The notes under the pieces were generated by a model, which saw nothing but the letters and a program-made list of their open reading frames with translations, was not told where the DNA came from and did not search any database. Positions 17,111-25,424 of a stretch of DNA of 64,000 bases are shown one piece after another (position 1 is the first letter of the stretch; each line of letters begins with the position of its first letter). The DNA comes from an uncultured Acidobacteriota bacterium (GTDB lineage: Bacteria; Acidobacteriota; Terriglobia; Bryobacterales; Bryobacteraceae). The stretch covers positions 62,001-126,000 of the forward strand of contig CADEFM010000014.1 of the NCBI GenBank assembly GCA_902826605.1, in the 5' to 3' direction. Both the position numbers and the translations under genes were made by a program.

Positions 17111-19018
17111 ATGGACTCGTCCATGGGTAAGAAGTATACAAGGCTGGTGCCAATAGTCATGCTCCTTTGTGGCTTGTTGCCCCAGGCAGCTTGGGCACAG
17201 GCCCCGGCTGGTCCAACGTCAGACTGGCGCAGAGTTGGTAACTCTCTGTTTAACAATGGCTTGGCTGGCATGGCGTCCGGACCCGTTGAACGAGTATGGT
17301 TCTTTGACGGATCAACAATAGCGATCCGCACCAGTTCGGGACGAACCTACCGCCGATCTTTGGACGGGCCCGATTCATGGACGCCGTATGCAGCCATAAG
17401 TCCCACAAACCCGCTAGATCTGACGGTTCCACACTTGCCTGAGCCCGCTGCGCATACACTCGTCGCAGTGCTTGATGCTTCACGTGTATATGCATACGGC
17501 CTCCATGTCTATCGCTCGGAGGACGGCGGCTCCCACTGGGAGAATACAACATTGTGGCAGGGCGCCTCATTGATAGGGGGCAAGGTGCATGACATGGCTG
17601 TGTCGCCGGACAACCCTGACATGATCTGCGTGGCAGGGGAAGATGGAGTATTCTTCTCGGCGGATGGTGGACGATCCTGGTCAAGCTGGAACAGCGACCT
17701 GCCCAACTTGCCCGTGACGCGCCTGTTGGATTTGCCGGTTGGCTCGCAAGGAGTGCGTATCGAACTGGCAGGGTCGCGCGCCGCGGCATGGCCGCCAGGA
17801 GAGAAGGCATCGTGGTTAGCGGCAAAGAGCGAAGATCTGGCGTCGGAAGCGGCACTGCGCAGCGTGTACACATCGCTGAGGGGTACACCCACCACCTCAG
17901 TAGCCGTCGCGGGTGATTTTGTCTACACCGGGATGCAGAACGGCGAGATTCGCGTTTCAGCCGACCGCGGCGCAACTTGGCAGAGCTTCGTGCTAACGGG
18001 CTCGGGTGCAGTGGAGCGGTTTTGGATCGACGCGGATGATCCTCGCATCGCACTTGCCGCCTTGGGCGCCGGTCCCAGCGGCGTGCACGTGCTGCACACC
18101 ATCAATGGAGGCGCATTTTGGGACGACTTTACCTCGAATTTGCCGGACGTGGCTGCCCATGGTCTGGCGGCGGACACGGCCAGCGGCGCGTTATACGCCG
18201 CCACTGATCGCGGCGTTTTCATGACGTCCGCTGCTTTGGACAATTTGGGATCGGTGCAGCCGTGGGTGGCACTAGCGGGCCTGCCAGCGGCTCCCGCCAA
18301 GGATGTCAAGCTGGATGCGCAAGGCCATCAGCTATGGGCGGCGCTCGAAGGCTTCGGTGTGTACGCCACGCTCGCACCGCATCGCACGCGCGATCCACGT
18401 GTAGTGGGCGCGGCCGATTTCATCGCGCGAGCGGTAGCGCCTGGCTCTCTAGTGACAGTGCTAGGGGCCAGATTGAATGCGGTAACAGCGGGCGAATTGG
18501 CCGCGCCGGTGCTCGCCGTGGATGGCGCTGAATCACAGGTGCAGATACCTTTCGACGCGCGCGGACAATCATTACAGCTGACCATGACTTCCGAAGCGGG
18601 CCGCGCATTATCGGCGGCGGTGACGCTGCGGGCCGCCGCCCCCGCGATTTTCACCGGCCGTGATGGCGCACCGATGCTCCTGGATGCCGATTCGGGTGTA
18701 ATGCTGGACGTCATGACGCCCGCCCGCTCGGGAGGCCGGATCCAGATTCTGGCCGCAGGCTTGGGCCGCGTCACACCCGAGTGGCCGACCGGCGTGGCCG
18801 CGCCTCTCGAAAATTCACCCAGCGTGTCCGGCAAGGTGCGTGTGTATCTGGACCGCGAACCTGTGGAGGTGACTCGCGCCATTCTCGCGCCCGGCTATAT
18901 TGGATTCTATTTGATTGAAGTTGTCGTCCCCAAGATCGTCAACTACGGGCCTGCCGAGTTGTACCTGGACGTAGACGGTTCCCCGAGCAATCGTGTTCGG
19001 GTATATATTGAACCGTAA
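17111..19018 (+). CDS. Secreted propeller protein with TIGR03437 C-terminal domain
   Basis: 635 residues with a signal peptide (ending PQAAWAQ). Residues 40-420 contain BNR/Ycf48-type propeller repeats, such as YRSEDGGSHWENT, FSADGGRSWSSW, SADRGATWQSF and TINGGAFWDDF. Residues of about 430-635 match the TIGR03437 domain, known mainly from Solibacter: VAPGSLVTVLG, VQIPFDARG, APAIFTG, LAAGLGRVTPEWPTG, and VVPKIVNYGPAELYLDVDG. It probably sits outside the cytoplasm and binds rather than catalyses. Its stop codon overlaps the start of the next gene (TAATG). A TATAAT hexamer overlaps the first ATG at 17111; the ATG at 17123 is a possible alternative start. Confidence 0.88.
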   Translation: MDSSMGKKYTRLVPIVMLLCGLLPQAAWAQAPAGPTSDWRRVGNSLFNNGLAGMASGPVERVWFFDGSTIAIRTSSGRTYRRSLDGPDSWTPYAAISPTNPLDLTVPHLPEPAAHTLVAVLDASRVYAYGLHVYRSEDGGSHWENTTLWQGASLIGGKVHDMAVSPDNPDMICVAGEDGVFFSADGGRSWSSWNSDLPNLPVTRLLDLPVGSQGVRIELAGSRAAAWPPGEKASWLAAKSEDLASEAALRSVYTSLRGTPTTSVAVAGDFVYTGMQNGEIRVSADRGATWQSFVLTGSGAVERFWIDADDPRIALAALGAGPSGVHVLHTINGGAFWDDFTSNLPDVAAHGLAADTASGALYAATDRGVFMTSAALDNLGSVQPWVALAGLPAAPAKDVKLDAQGHQLWAALEGFGVYATLAPHRTRDPRVVGAADFIARAVAPGSLVTVLGARLNAVTAGELAAPVLAVDGAESQVQIPFDARGQSLQLTMTSEAGRALSAAVTLRAAAPAIFTGRDGAPMLLDADSGVMLDVMTPARSGGRIQILAAGLGRVTPEWPTGVAAPLENSPSVSGKVRVYLDREPVEVTRAILAPGYIGFYLIEVVVPKIVNYGPAELYLDVDGSPSNRVRVYIEP

Positions 19019-19560
19019 TGAGACCCTTTCTTTTTTGCACCACAGCGTTAGCTGCAGTGGGATGCCTGCTGTGGGCGCAAGCGCCGAAAGACACCAAGCT
19101 CGCGCCCTACTTCCCTACCCCCGAATTGGTTGTGGACAAAATGCTGCAACTCGGCGGCATCAAGCCGGGTGAAAAAGTGTACGACCTGGGATCGGGTGAT
19201 GGCCGCATCGTGATCATGGCCGCCCGCAAGTATAAAGCCAACGCCTTTGGGGTAGAGCTGGACGAAACCCTTTATAAGCAGAGCGTCGAGCGTATTCGCA
19301 CGCTGGGACTGACCCCCACGGCACACATTATTCAGGGCGATTTGCTAGAGCAGGACTATACCTCCGCCGATTTATTGACGATCTACTTGTTGCCCGTTGC
19401 GATCACAAAAGTGACGCCGATTTTCGATAAGCAGCTCAAAAAAGGCGCGCGCATCGTAGCGCATGATTTCGAATTTTTCCAATGGACACCCGCGCGAGTG
19501 GTGGATATCGACGATGACGGTGAAGGCCGCAGCCACCGCCTCTTTCTCTACCGGCGGTGA
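19018..19560 (+). CDS. FAM173-like class I methyltransferase with N-terminal membrane/signal segment
   Basis: 180 residues. A hydrophobic N-terminal segment (FCTTALAAVGCLLWA) is followed by a compact SAM-methyltransferase domain. Its motif I is DLGSGDGRIVIMAA, with GVELDE as the acidic turn, QGDLLEQD, and IYLLPVAITKVTPIFDKQLKKG. The D-GSGDGRIVI form and the following YLLP are hallmarks of the FAM173/ATPSCKMT/ANTKMT protein-lysine methyltransferases. SAM is cytoplasmic, so the segment is more likely an anchor than an export signal, though it ends in a signal-like WAQ. It is translationally coupled to the TIGR03437 gene upstream and followed after 3 bp by a histidine kinase. The substrate is unknown. 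Confidence 0.8.
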   Translation: MRPFLFCTTALAAVGCLLWAQAPKDTKLAPYFPTPELVVDKMLQLGGIKPGEKVYDLGSGDGRIVIMAARKYKANAFGVELDETLYKQSVERIRTLGLTPTAHIIQGDLLEQDYTSADLLTIYLLPVAITKVTPIFDKQLKKGARIVAHDFEFFQWTPARVVDIDDDGEGRSHRLFLYRR

Positions 19561-19563
19561 CGC

Positions 19564-20688
19564 ATGATCCCGTACGGCGGGCGTTATGGGTTGCGAGTGG
19601 CCCGTGTGGCACTGGCGATGGCCTGTCTGGCCTACTATCCCCTTACTCCGGACGCGGGCATTTCCTCTTCATTAGTATTCCTGATCGCCTACGCCATTTT
19701 CGCCGTGGGAACCCTGTTTGAATCGCGCTTTGACGCCGCGCCGCGCGCGGTGGTCGCGCTGGTAATTGATGGGACATACTTTGCCGTGTGCAAGACGCTG
19801 GTCCCAATCGATTGGGTCTCCGCACTGGCTTACGGATACCTGCTGACTTCGGCGGCGGCCCTGCACCCTCCTGTCCGCGTGATCGCGGTGGCGGTGACCA
19901 CGATGACTTTCGTCGTCATCCTGACCGCGCCCGGGGGCGGGCTAATTTGGGTGGCGCTGGCTGCGGCGGGCATGGCCGTGTCATTCTCGCTGCACAAGGC
20001 CTATTTGGAGCGGCGGATGTCCAACACGCTGCGTCAGAACGTGATCATCCGCTCCCAGGCGGAAGGCGCGCGCGAGGCCGAGCGCGAACGTATCGCTGCG
20101 GATTTCCATGACGGACCGCTGCAGAATTTCGTGAGTTTCCAGATGCGCCTGGAAATAGTGAAAAAGCTGATGGCAAGGGACGTGAACCTGGCCGCCGATG
20201 AGCTGCGCCAACTGCAGGATCTATGCCGCCACCAGGTCGCCGAGCTGCGCAGTTTCGTGCGCAGCATGCGTCCCGTAGATGATGGCATGAGCTTGAGTGC
20301 GTCCTTGAGCAAAATGGTGGACCAGTTCCAGCGTGACACTGGAATCTCAGCCGCTTTTTCGAGCGCTGAGTTCAACGATCCCTCCGAGACCGAAGTATCG
20401 CTAGAGCTGTTGCAGATCGTGCGTGAGACGCTCAATAACATTCATAAACACTCCGGTGCGTCGCGGGTGGCGATCACAGTGGGTAAACGCGGCGAGAAAC
20501 TGGAAGTCAAGACCGAGGACAACGGCGGCGGATTCCCCTTCAGCGGTTCATTCACGTTGGACGAACTCGAACTGCTGCACATGGGTCCCGCCAGCATCAA
20601 GAGGCGTGTCAAGATGCTGGGCGGCGAGATGCAGCTCGACTCGCGGCCTGGACAGGGGTCCAGCCTGGAAATCCGGCTTCCCGTGTAG
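19564..20688 (+). CDS. Membrane sensor histidine kinase (HisKA_3 type)
   Basis: 374 residues. Four to five transmembrane helices fill residues 8-145. A short coiled linker leads to the HisKA_3 box ERERIAADFHDGPLQNF with phospho-acceptor His182, a dimerisation helix (RSFVRSMRPVDDG), and an HATPase_c domain with N-box RETLNNIHKHSGA and G-box EDNGGGF. This is the NarX/DesK class, which partners LuxR/NarL-type response regulators. No response regulator is adjacent, so it is an orphan here. It starts 3 bp after the methyltransferase stop, so the three genes 17111-20688 likely form one transcript. Confidence 0.88.
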   Translation: MIPYGGRYGLRVARVALAMACLAYYPLTPDAGISSSLVFLIAYAIFAVGTLFESRFDAAPRAVVALVIDGTYFAVCKTLVPIDWVSALAYGYLLTSAAALHPPVRVIAVAVTTMTFVVILTAPGGGLIWVALAAAGMAVSFSLHKAYLERRMSNTLRQNVIIRSQAEGAREAERERIAADFHDGPLQNFVSFQMRLEIVKKLMARDVNLAADELRQLQDLCRHQVAELRSFVRSMRPVDDGMSLSASLSKMVDQFQRDTGISAAFSSAEFNDPSETEVSLELLQIVRETLNNIHKHSGASRVAITVGKRGEKLEVKTEDNGGGFPFSGSFTLDELELLHMGPASIKRRVKMLGGEMQLDSRPGQGSSLEIRLPV

Positions 20689-20785
20689 CGCGAGAGCGGG
20701 ACGGGTTTACCTCACCCACCGCTAGCGTTGCGGCCTGGTTCATGCGAATATCGTTAGCGTAATCATTTCTACAGGAGTTTGATCC

Positions 20786-22609
20786 ATGTTTCGACGAGCC
20801 CCTTGGTTTTCGGTTCTCTCGTTGGTCGCGGCTTTCGCGGCTTGTTCCGCACTCCAGGCCGAAACCGCTGGCCCGGCAGCGTGGGAGAACGACCTGACGC
20901 CCATTCGCGCCGCGGACTGGAACTACGATTTCGCGGCCCATTTACTGGAACGGGCGGGGTTTGGCGGGACCCCTGAAGAGATACAAGAGCTCGCGAAAAT
21001 GACGCCTGCGCAAGCCATCGCCCGTCTGGTCCGCTTTCAAGGCTCCAGCGCAGGCAACCTTCCCCCGTTCGAGCATTCAGGCGTTCACGATCCCGGCCTG
21101 GAACCCTTTCCGCCCAGCCGGCCCGCCGTCACCGATATGGCCAAACGAACGGGCGAGGCACTCGGCATCAAAGTAAAGCCTTCGGGCAACCGGCGTCTGC
21201 AGCCAATTGTGGACAAATTTTTCTACTGGCTCCGCGCAAGCGTTCTCGAGACGAATCGCGTTTCCTATTGGTGGGCGAATCGCATGGTCACAAGTCCGCG
21301 GCCTCTGCAGGAAAAGATGGCGCTGTTCTGGCACGGGCATTACGCGGTGAATGAGGCGAAGGTCCGCGACTATCGCAAGCTGCTGAATGAGCTGGAGCTC
21401 TTCGAAAATCAAGGCCTGGGCAATTTCCGGAATTTAATGGTGGCGGTGGCGCAGGATCCAGCCATGCTTTCCTTCCTGGACGCCGGCGTGAATGTGAAGG
21501 GCGCGGCCAACGAAAATTTCGCGCGCGAAATCATGGAATTGTTCACCATGGGTGTCGGTAACTATACGGAAAAGGACATCCGTGAAGCCGCACGCGCCTT
21601 CACCGGCTGGAATTACGTGGACACGAAGTTCGTGGTCAACAAAGACCAGCACGACGATGGCATGAAGACGTTTCTTGGCAAGACGGGACGCTTCGATGGC
21701 GTTGAGGTGATCGACATCATCATGCAGCAGCCCGTCACCGCCGACTACATCGCGGGCAAGCTCTATCGCTACTTCGTGCGGCAGGATCTCACGCCTGAGT
21801 TGCAGAAGAAATTAGGCGCCGTGTTGCGCGATTCGAAGTACGAAATCACACCGCTGCTCGAAGCTATTTTCCTTTCCCGAGACTTTTATAGCCCGGCTTC
21901 GGTGGGCACGCAGATCAAGAGCCCGGTTCAGTTGGCCGTATCCACATACCGCAAGCTGGGTCTCGCGAACGTTCCGGGTAACCCCGATTTCAATGCCGCC
22001 ACCACCGCGTTAGGCCAGCGCTTGTTCGCGCCACCGACGGTTGCCGGCTGGGCGGGTGGCCAGAGCTGGATTACTCCAGGACTTCTGCTGGAACGTGGCA
22101 ATTTCGCCCGGGATATTCTGTTTCCCGATATCAACTTCCTGCCGCCGGACCGCATTAACAACAGCGATGAAGTCCGCGGCGTGGCAGACCGGATACGCCA
22201 GGGGATGGATATCACGTCCGCCACCAAGCCCGATTCAAAGAGCGGCGTGATGGCGGAATCGAACATGATGACCGACCGCGATGAGGATTTCAACACGCGC
22301 TATGGCAGCTTTCGCGGCTGGCAATTGGCGATTGAGCGAGTCAGGCCGATTCCGCGCGACACCGCTCAGTTGAATCTCACGAGGATCGCGCTGGCAGGAA
22401 ATCCAAAGAACACCACCGAAGTGGTGGACGCCTTTATCCAGCGGTTTATGCGAGTGCCTCCGGGCGACGACGCGCGCCGCATGTTGATCGCGTACTTGAG
22501 CAAGGAATTAGGGACCACGGATATCGAGGCCGCAAGGACATATCTTGAGGAACCTCTGCGGCTGCTTTTGCACCTGATCATGAGCCAGCCGGAATATCAA
22601 TTAGGTTGA
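20786..22609 (+). CDS. DUF1800 family secreted protein
   Basis: 607 residues with a signal peptide (ending SALQAE). DUF1800 landmarks are AAHLLERAGFGGTPEEI near the start, MVTSPRPLQEKMALFWHGHY, NFAREIMELFTMGVGNYTEKDIREAARAFTGW, and KLYRYFVRQDL. An AGWAGGQSWITP block follows, and the protein ends with a LLLHLIMSQPEYQLG-type tail. The activity is unknown; DUF1800 genes are almost always followed by a DUF1501 gene, as here. A ribosome site (ACAGGAG) precedes the ATG. Confidence 0.9.
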   Translation: MFRRAPWFSVLSLVAAFAACSALQAETAGPAAWENDLTPIRAADWNYDFAAHLLERAGFGGTPEEIQELAKMTPAQAIARLVRFQGSSAGNLPPFEHSGVHDPGLEPFPPSRPAVTDMAKRTGEALGIKVKPSGNRRLQPIVDKFFYWLRASVLETNRVSYWWANRMVTSPRPLQEKMALFWHGHYAVNEAKVRDYRKLLNELELFENQGLGNFRNLMVAVAQDPAMLSFLDAGVNVKGAANENFAREIMELFTMGVGNYTEKDIREAARAFTGWNYVDTKFVVNKDQHDDGMKTFLGKTGRFDGVEVIDIIMQQPVTADYIAGKLYRYFVRQDLTPELQKKLGAVLRDSKYEITPLLEAIFLSRDFYSPASVGTQIKSPVQLAVSTYRKLGLANVPGNPDFNAATTALGQRLFAPPTVAGWAGGQSWITPGLLLERGNFARDILFPDINFLPPDRINNSDEVRGVADRIRQGMDITSATKPDSKSGVMAESNMMTDRDEDFNTRYGSFRGWQLAIERVRPIPRDTAQLNLTRIALAGNPKNTTEVVDAFIQRFMRVPPGDDARRMLIAYLSKELGTTDIEAARTYLEEPLRLLLHLIMSQPEYQLG

Positions 22610-22620
22610 GGAGTAACATC

Positions 22621-23850
22621 ATGGCGAAAAATTTCAGCAATTTCAGCCGCCGGGATCTGCTTCGCGCCGGCATGTACGGCATCGGCCTGGGTACCGCTCT
22701 GCCGATTCCCGCGTTCTCACAGGCCGCCGGAGCGCTCGCTGCGCAAGCCAAAGCCGATGGGAAAATCCTGGTGGTCCTGGAACTCTCAGGAGGCAACGAC
22801 GGCCTGAACACGCTGGTGCCTTTCGGCGACGACGCCTATTATCGCCACCGGCCGAAGATCGGACTCCCCAAGAAAGAGATCCGCCCTATCGACGATCACT
22901 TTGGCTTCAATCGGGGCATGGTGGGTTTTGAGCGCTTATACAAGGACGGCAAGCTGGCGGTCATTCACGGCTGCGGCTATGCGAACCCTTCGTTTTCGCA
23001 CTTCACGTCCATGGCTTACTGGCACACCGCCGCGCCTAACAGCGGCGAACAATATGGGTGGGTGGGCAGGCTCGCTGATACCATGGCCCCGGAAGCCCCG
23101 CCGAATTTCCTGGTCAACATCGCCGCGCAGCAATCGCTCGCGGTGCGCAGCCACCGCAATGTTCCGGTGGTTTTCGACGATCCAACGAAGTTCTCGCGCG
23201 AAAGTTTCTATGAGCAGCGCGAAGTTCTGAACACGGTTTCAAACGCTCCCACGGCCCAGAACGCAACGCGGCGCTTCTTGCAGGATATCGCCAAGAGCGC
23301 CAAGGACTCGTCCACGCTGGTGCAGGAAGCCTGGTCCAAATACAAATCACCGGTCGATTACGGGGTCACGGGTTTGGACCTGCCAAAAGTGGTGGCGTTG
23401 ATCGACGCGGGAATGCCCTCGCGGCTGTACTACGTGTCCTATCGCAACAATGCGTTCGATACGCACGTGTTTCAAAATGAGCTGCATCAGCGCCTGCTCA
23501 CCTACGCTTCCGACGCCGTTTCCGCATTCATGCTGGATTTGAAACGTATCGGTCGCGCCGACGATGTGGTGGTCATGGTGTTCTCGGAATTCGGCCGTCG
23601 CGTGCCCGAAAATGTCAGCCTGGGCACGGATCACGGCGCCGCCAACCTGATGTTCGCGGTCGGCAATAAGGTGAAAGGCGGCCAGTACGGCCAAATCCCC
23701 AGCCTCACTAAACTGGACGAAGGCGATAACCTGCTCCACACCACCGATTTCCGCCGCGTCTACGCCAGCATGATTTCGGGGTGGCTGGGATACAAGGACA
23801 CGCGCACCCTGCTGAACGGTGACTTTGAAGCATTCCCGATGTTCGCGTAA
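22621..23850 (+). CDS. DUF1501 family protein (Tat leader), partner of DUF1800
   Basis: About 409 residues. The ATG at 22621 is chosen because GAGG lies 8 bp upstream; an upstream TTG inside the previous gene is less likely. A twin-arginine leader (SRRDLLRAGMYGIGLG) is followed by DUF1501 landmarks. They are LVVLELSGGNDGLNTLVP, GCGYANPSFSHF, YVSYRNNAFDTH, VVMVFSEFGRRVPEN, and GTDHGAANLMFAVGNKVKGG. Tat export implies folding before transport. It belongs to a different DUF1501 branch from the gene at 8190-9656. The role with DUF1800 is not established; curation of an exported substrate has been suggested for such pairs but I cannot support it here. Confidence 0.9.
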   Translation: MAKNFSNFSRRDLLRAGMYGIGLGTALPIPAFSQAAGALAAQAKADGKILVVLELSGGNDGLNTLVPFGDDAYYRHRPKIGLPKKEIRPIDDHFGFNRGMVGFERLYKDGKLAVIHGCGYANPSFSHFTSMAYWHTAAPNSGEQYGWVGRLADTMAPEAPPNFLVNIAAQQSLAVRSHRNVPVVFDDPTKFSRESFYEQREVLNTVSNAPTAQNATRRFLQDIAKSAKDSSTLVQEAWSKYKSPVDYGVTGLDLPKVVALIDAGMPSRLYYVSYRNNAFDTHVFQNELHQRLLTYASDAVSAFMLDLKRIGRADDVVVMVFSEFGRRVPENVSLGTDHGAANLMFAVGNKVKGGQYGQIPSLTKLDEGDNLLHTTDFRRVYASMISGWLGYKDTRTLLNGDFEAFPMFA

Positions 23851-23901
23851 CGACGAGGGTCATCACAACCGGCTTTGCCACACGTTTGGATCACGGTGAC
23901 C

Positions 23902-23988
23902 ATGCAGACAAGCCACGATGTAGATCGCTTTCTCTTCTTCGTCGCCTGGGGGAATTGTCTAGCTTGGGCGGTGGGCTATGCTATTTGA
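23902..23988 (+). CDS. Possible 28-residue single-span membrane peptide
   Basis: An ATG preceded by GGTGA opens a 28-codon frame with the hydrophobic core FLFFVAWGNCLAWAVGYAI, ending 21 bp before the next gene. It could be a leader or small membrane peptide, or chance. The weak ribosome site and tiny size keep confidence low. Confidence 0.25.
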   Translation: MQTSHDVDRFLFFVAWGNCLAWAVGYAI

Positions 23989-24009
23989 TGATTAATACGA
24001 TTCCTGCCT

Positions 24010-24942
24010 ATGCGTGCCCAGGCAATTGGATTGACGACTGTTGTCGGCTTGGCGCTTGCCACGATGGGCATCATCGTCCCGATCATTTGGGATCAATACA
24101 AGAGTAGAACTGAACTAACTTTACGCTTGGTATCCAGGTCGGTCATCGTAAGCCCTTCAAAGGAAATAGAAAAACTTCAGTTTAGTTACGATGGGACAAC
24201 CGTCCCTAGTTTGTCGCGACTGGAATTCATACTCACGAATAGCGGTCGAACGCCAATTCGAAAGACCGATACCATTTCACCCCTTGCCGTTCATCTGCCG
24301 ACTGGACTCATTCTGGAGGTACGAATCCTAGAGACTGTACCTAGCGAAGTGGAAGTGGGATACTTGATCGACCCGGCGCGCAAGGGAATTATCTTCAGCC
24401 TTCCTCTTCTCAATCCGAGCGATTACATACGGTTCAGCATCCTGACAACAGCTGACAATACCAACGTGCAAGCCAGTGCGAGAATTGCCGGAGTCAGCGG
24501 AGTCCGTAGTATAACGGCACTTTCAGATGAACCGGTTCGTCGCCCCTTGTCGTGGCAGGTCTACGCCGTCGGCTTTGTGACAGCCTTTCTGGGACTTATT
24601 TTTCTCGTCGGGCTCCACCGACTAGGTGGAGAGGAACTCTTAGCAGCGGCAGTCACGTCAGGAACCCTCATAGTGCCAGATTTTCAGACAATCATGGAAT
24701 ATGAGTCGTGGGTCACAGGACCGCTCCTAAAGTGGAAAGCGGTTGAACTTAAAAAGATCGAGAAATCGTACTCAGGTATTCCTCGAGGGAATGCGCTCAC
24801 CGCGACGCAGCGCAGCGATCTGGCCTCCAGAATTCGCCGAGCACTAACGACCACGCAAGCGGCAACCGGTGCCGTAATCACGATGGGCCTATTGGTGGTG
24901 ATAGGCGCGGTATATACATCTATACGTGTTTTTAATCGATAG
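24010..24942 (+). CDS. Membrane protein of unknown function
   Basis: 310 residues with a predicted helix at residues 7-26, a beta-rich soluble region of about 160 residues (EFILTNSGRTPIRKTD, then RFSILTTADNTNVQASARIAG), a second helix near 190-210 (YAVGFVTAFLGLIFLVGL), and a C-terminal helix (GAVITMGLLVVIGAVYTSI). The soluble middle resembles membrane-anchored sensors of unassigned family. No catalytic motif is visible. It stands alone, and its codon use looks less GC-biased than the neighbours, which might reflect acquisition. Confidence 0.65.
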   Translation: MRAQAIGLTTVVGLALATMGIIVPIIWDQYKSRTELTLRLVSRSVIVSPSKEIEKLQFSYDGTTVPSLSRLEFILTNSGRTPIRKTDTISPLAVHLPTGLILEVRILETVPSEVEVGYLIDPARKGIIFSLPLLNPSDYIRFSILTTADNTNVQASARIAGVSGVRSITALSDEPVRRPLSWQVYAVGFVTAFLGLIFLVGLHRLGGEELLAAAVTSGTLIVPDFQTIMEYESWVTGPLLKWKAVELKKIEKSYSGIPRGNALTATQRSDLASRIRRALTTTQAATGAVITMGLLVVIGAVYTSIRVFNR

Positions 24943-25424
24943 GTTCTGAAGCATCTCGCCTACAATGATCGCGAATCCACGAACCACATCCAACTGGAAA
25001 ATGCGTTTTCCTTGCATTTTCACTTTCCTTGCATTTTCAAATAATCGGCATTCTCGTAAGCTCTTTAGAACCCAGCAGTTCAAATCAATGAGAAGGCCCC
25101 CGTCTGCCGTTTTATCTGAGCAGCGCAGAACCGTTTGGTTACCCGCAACGGCGCGGGACCGGTCGAGTACCGGCAACCTCTCATCACACGTAGACCCGCA
25201 AAAGGTTACCTAGGAATCCTTCTCTTGGTCGATCGGGCTCTCTGATAAGGGAGCTCACGCTAACGCAGCCCGTTCTGAAAGCCTGGCTGTGCGAAATGGG
25301 AGGTGCTTGAAGTTGGCTCGCGATGATTCTAACCAGACGGACGTGACCGCAGCGGGAATAGACGGCTTTCCGATTGGATACATGGTCGCCGAGCCCTGGA
25401 GATACAATTGAGGCAGAGGCTTTT
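24943..25424. other. 482-bp intergenic region
   Basis: It lies between two plus-strand genes and contains a 17-bp tandem duplication (25007-25040) and a 5-bp inverted repeat CCGGT/ACCGG near 25157-25171. No ORF here shows a domain or a convincing start. It must include the promoter of msrPQ. Confidence 0.5.
25007..25040. repeat. Two tandem copies of a 17-bp unit
   Basis: The unit TTTCCTTGCATTTTCAC is followed directly by a second copy differing only in the last base (25007-25023, 25024-25040). Two copies could arise by slippage or be binding sites upstream of msrP; nothing else supports either. Confidence 0.8.
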
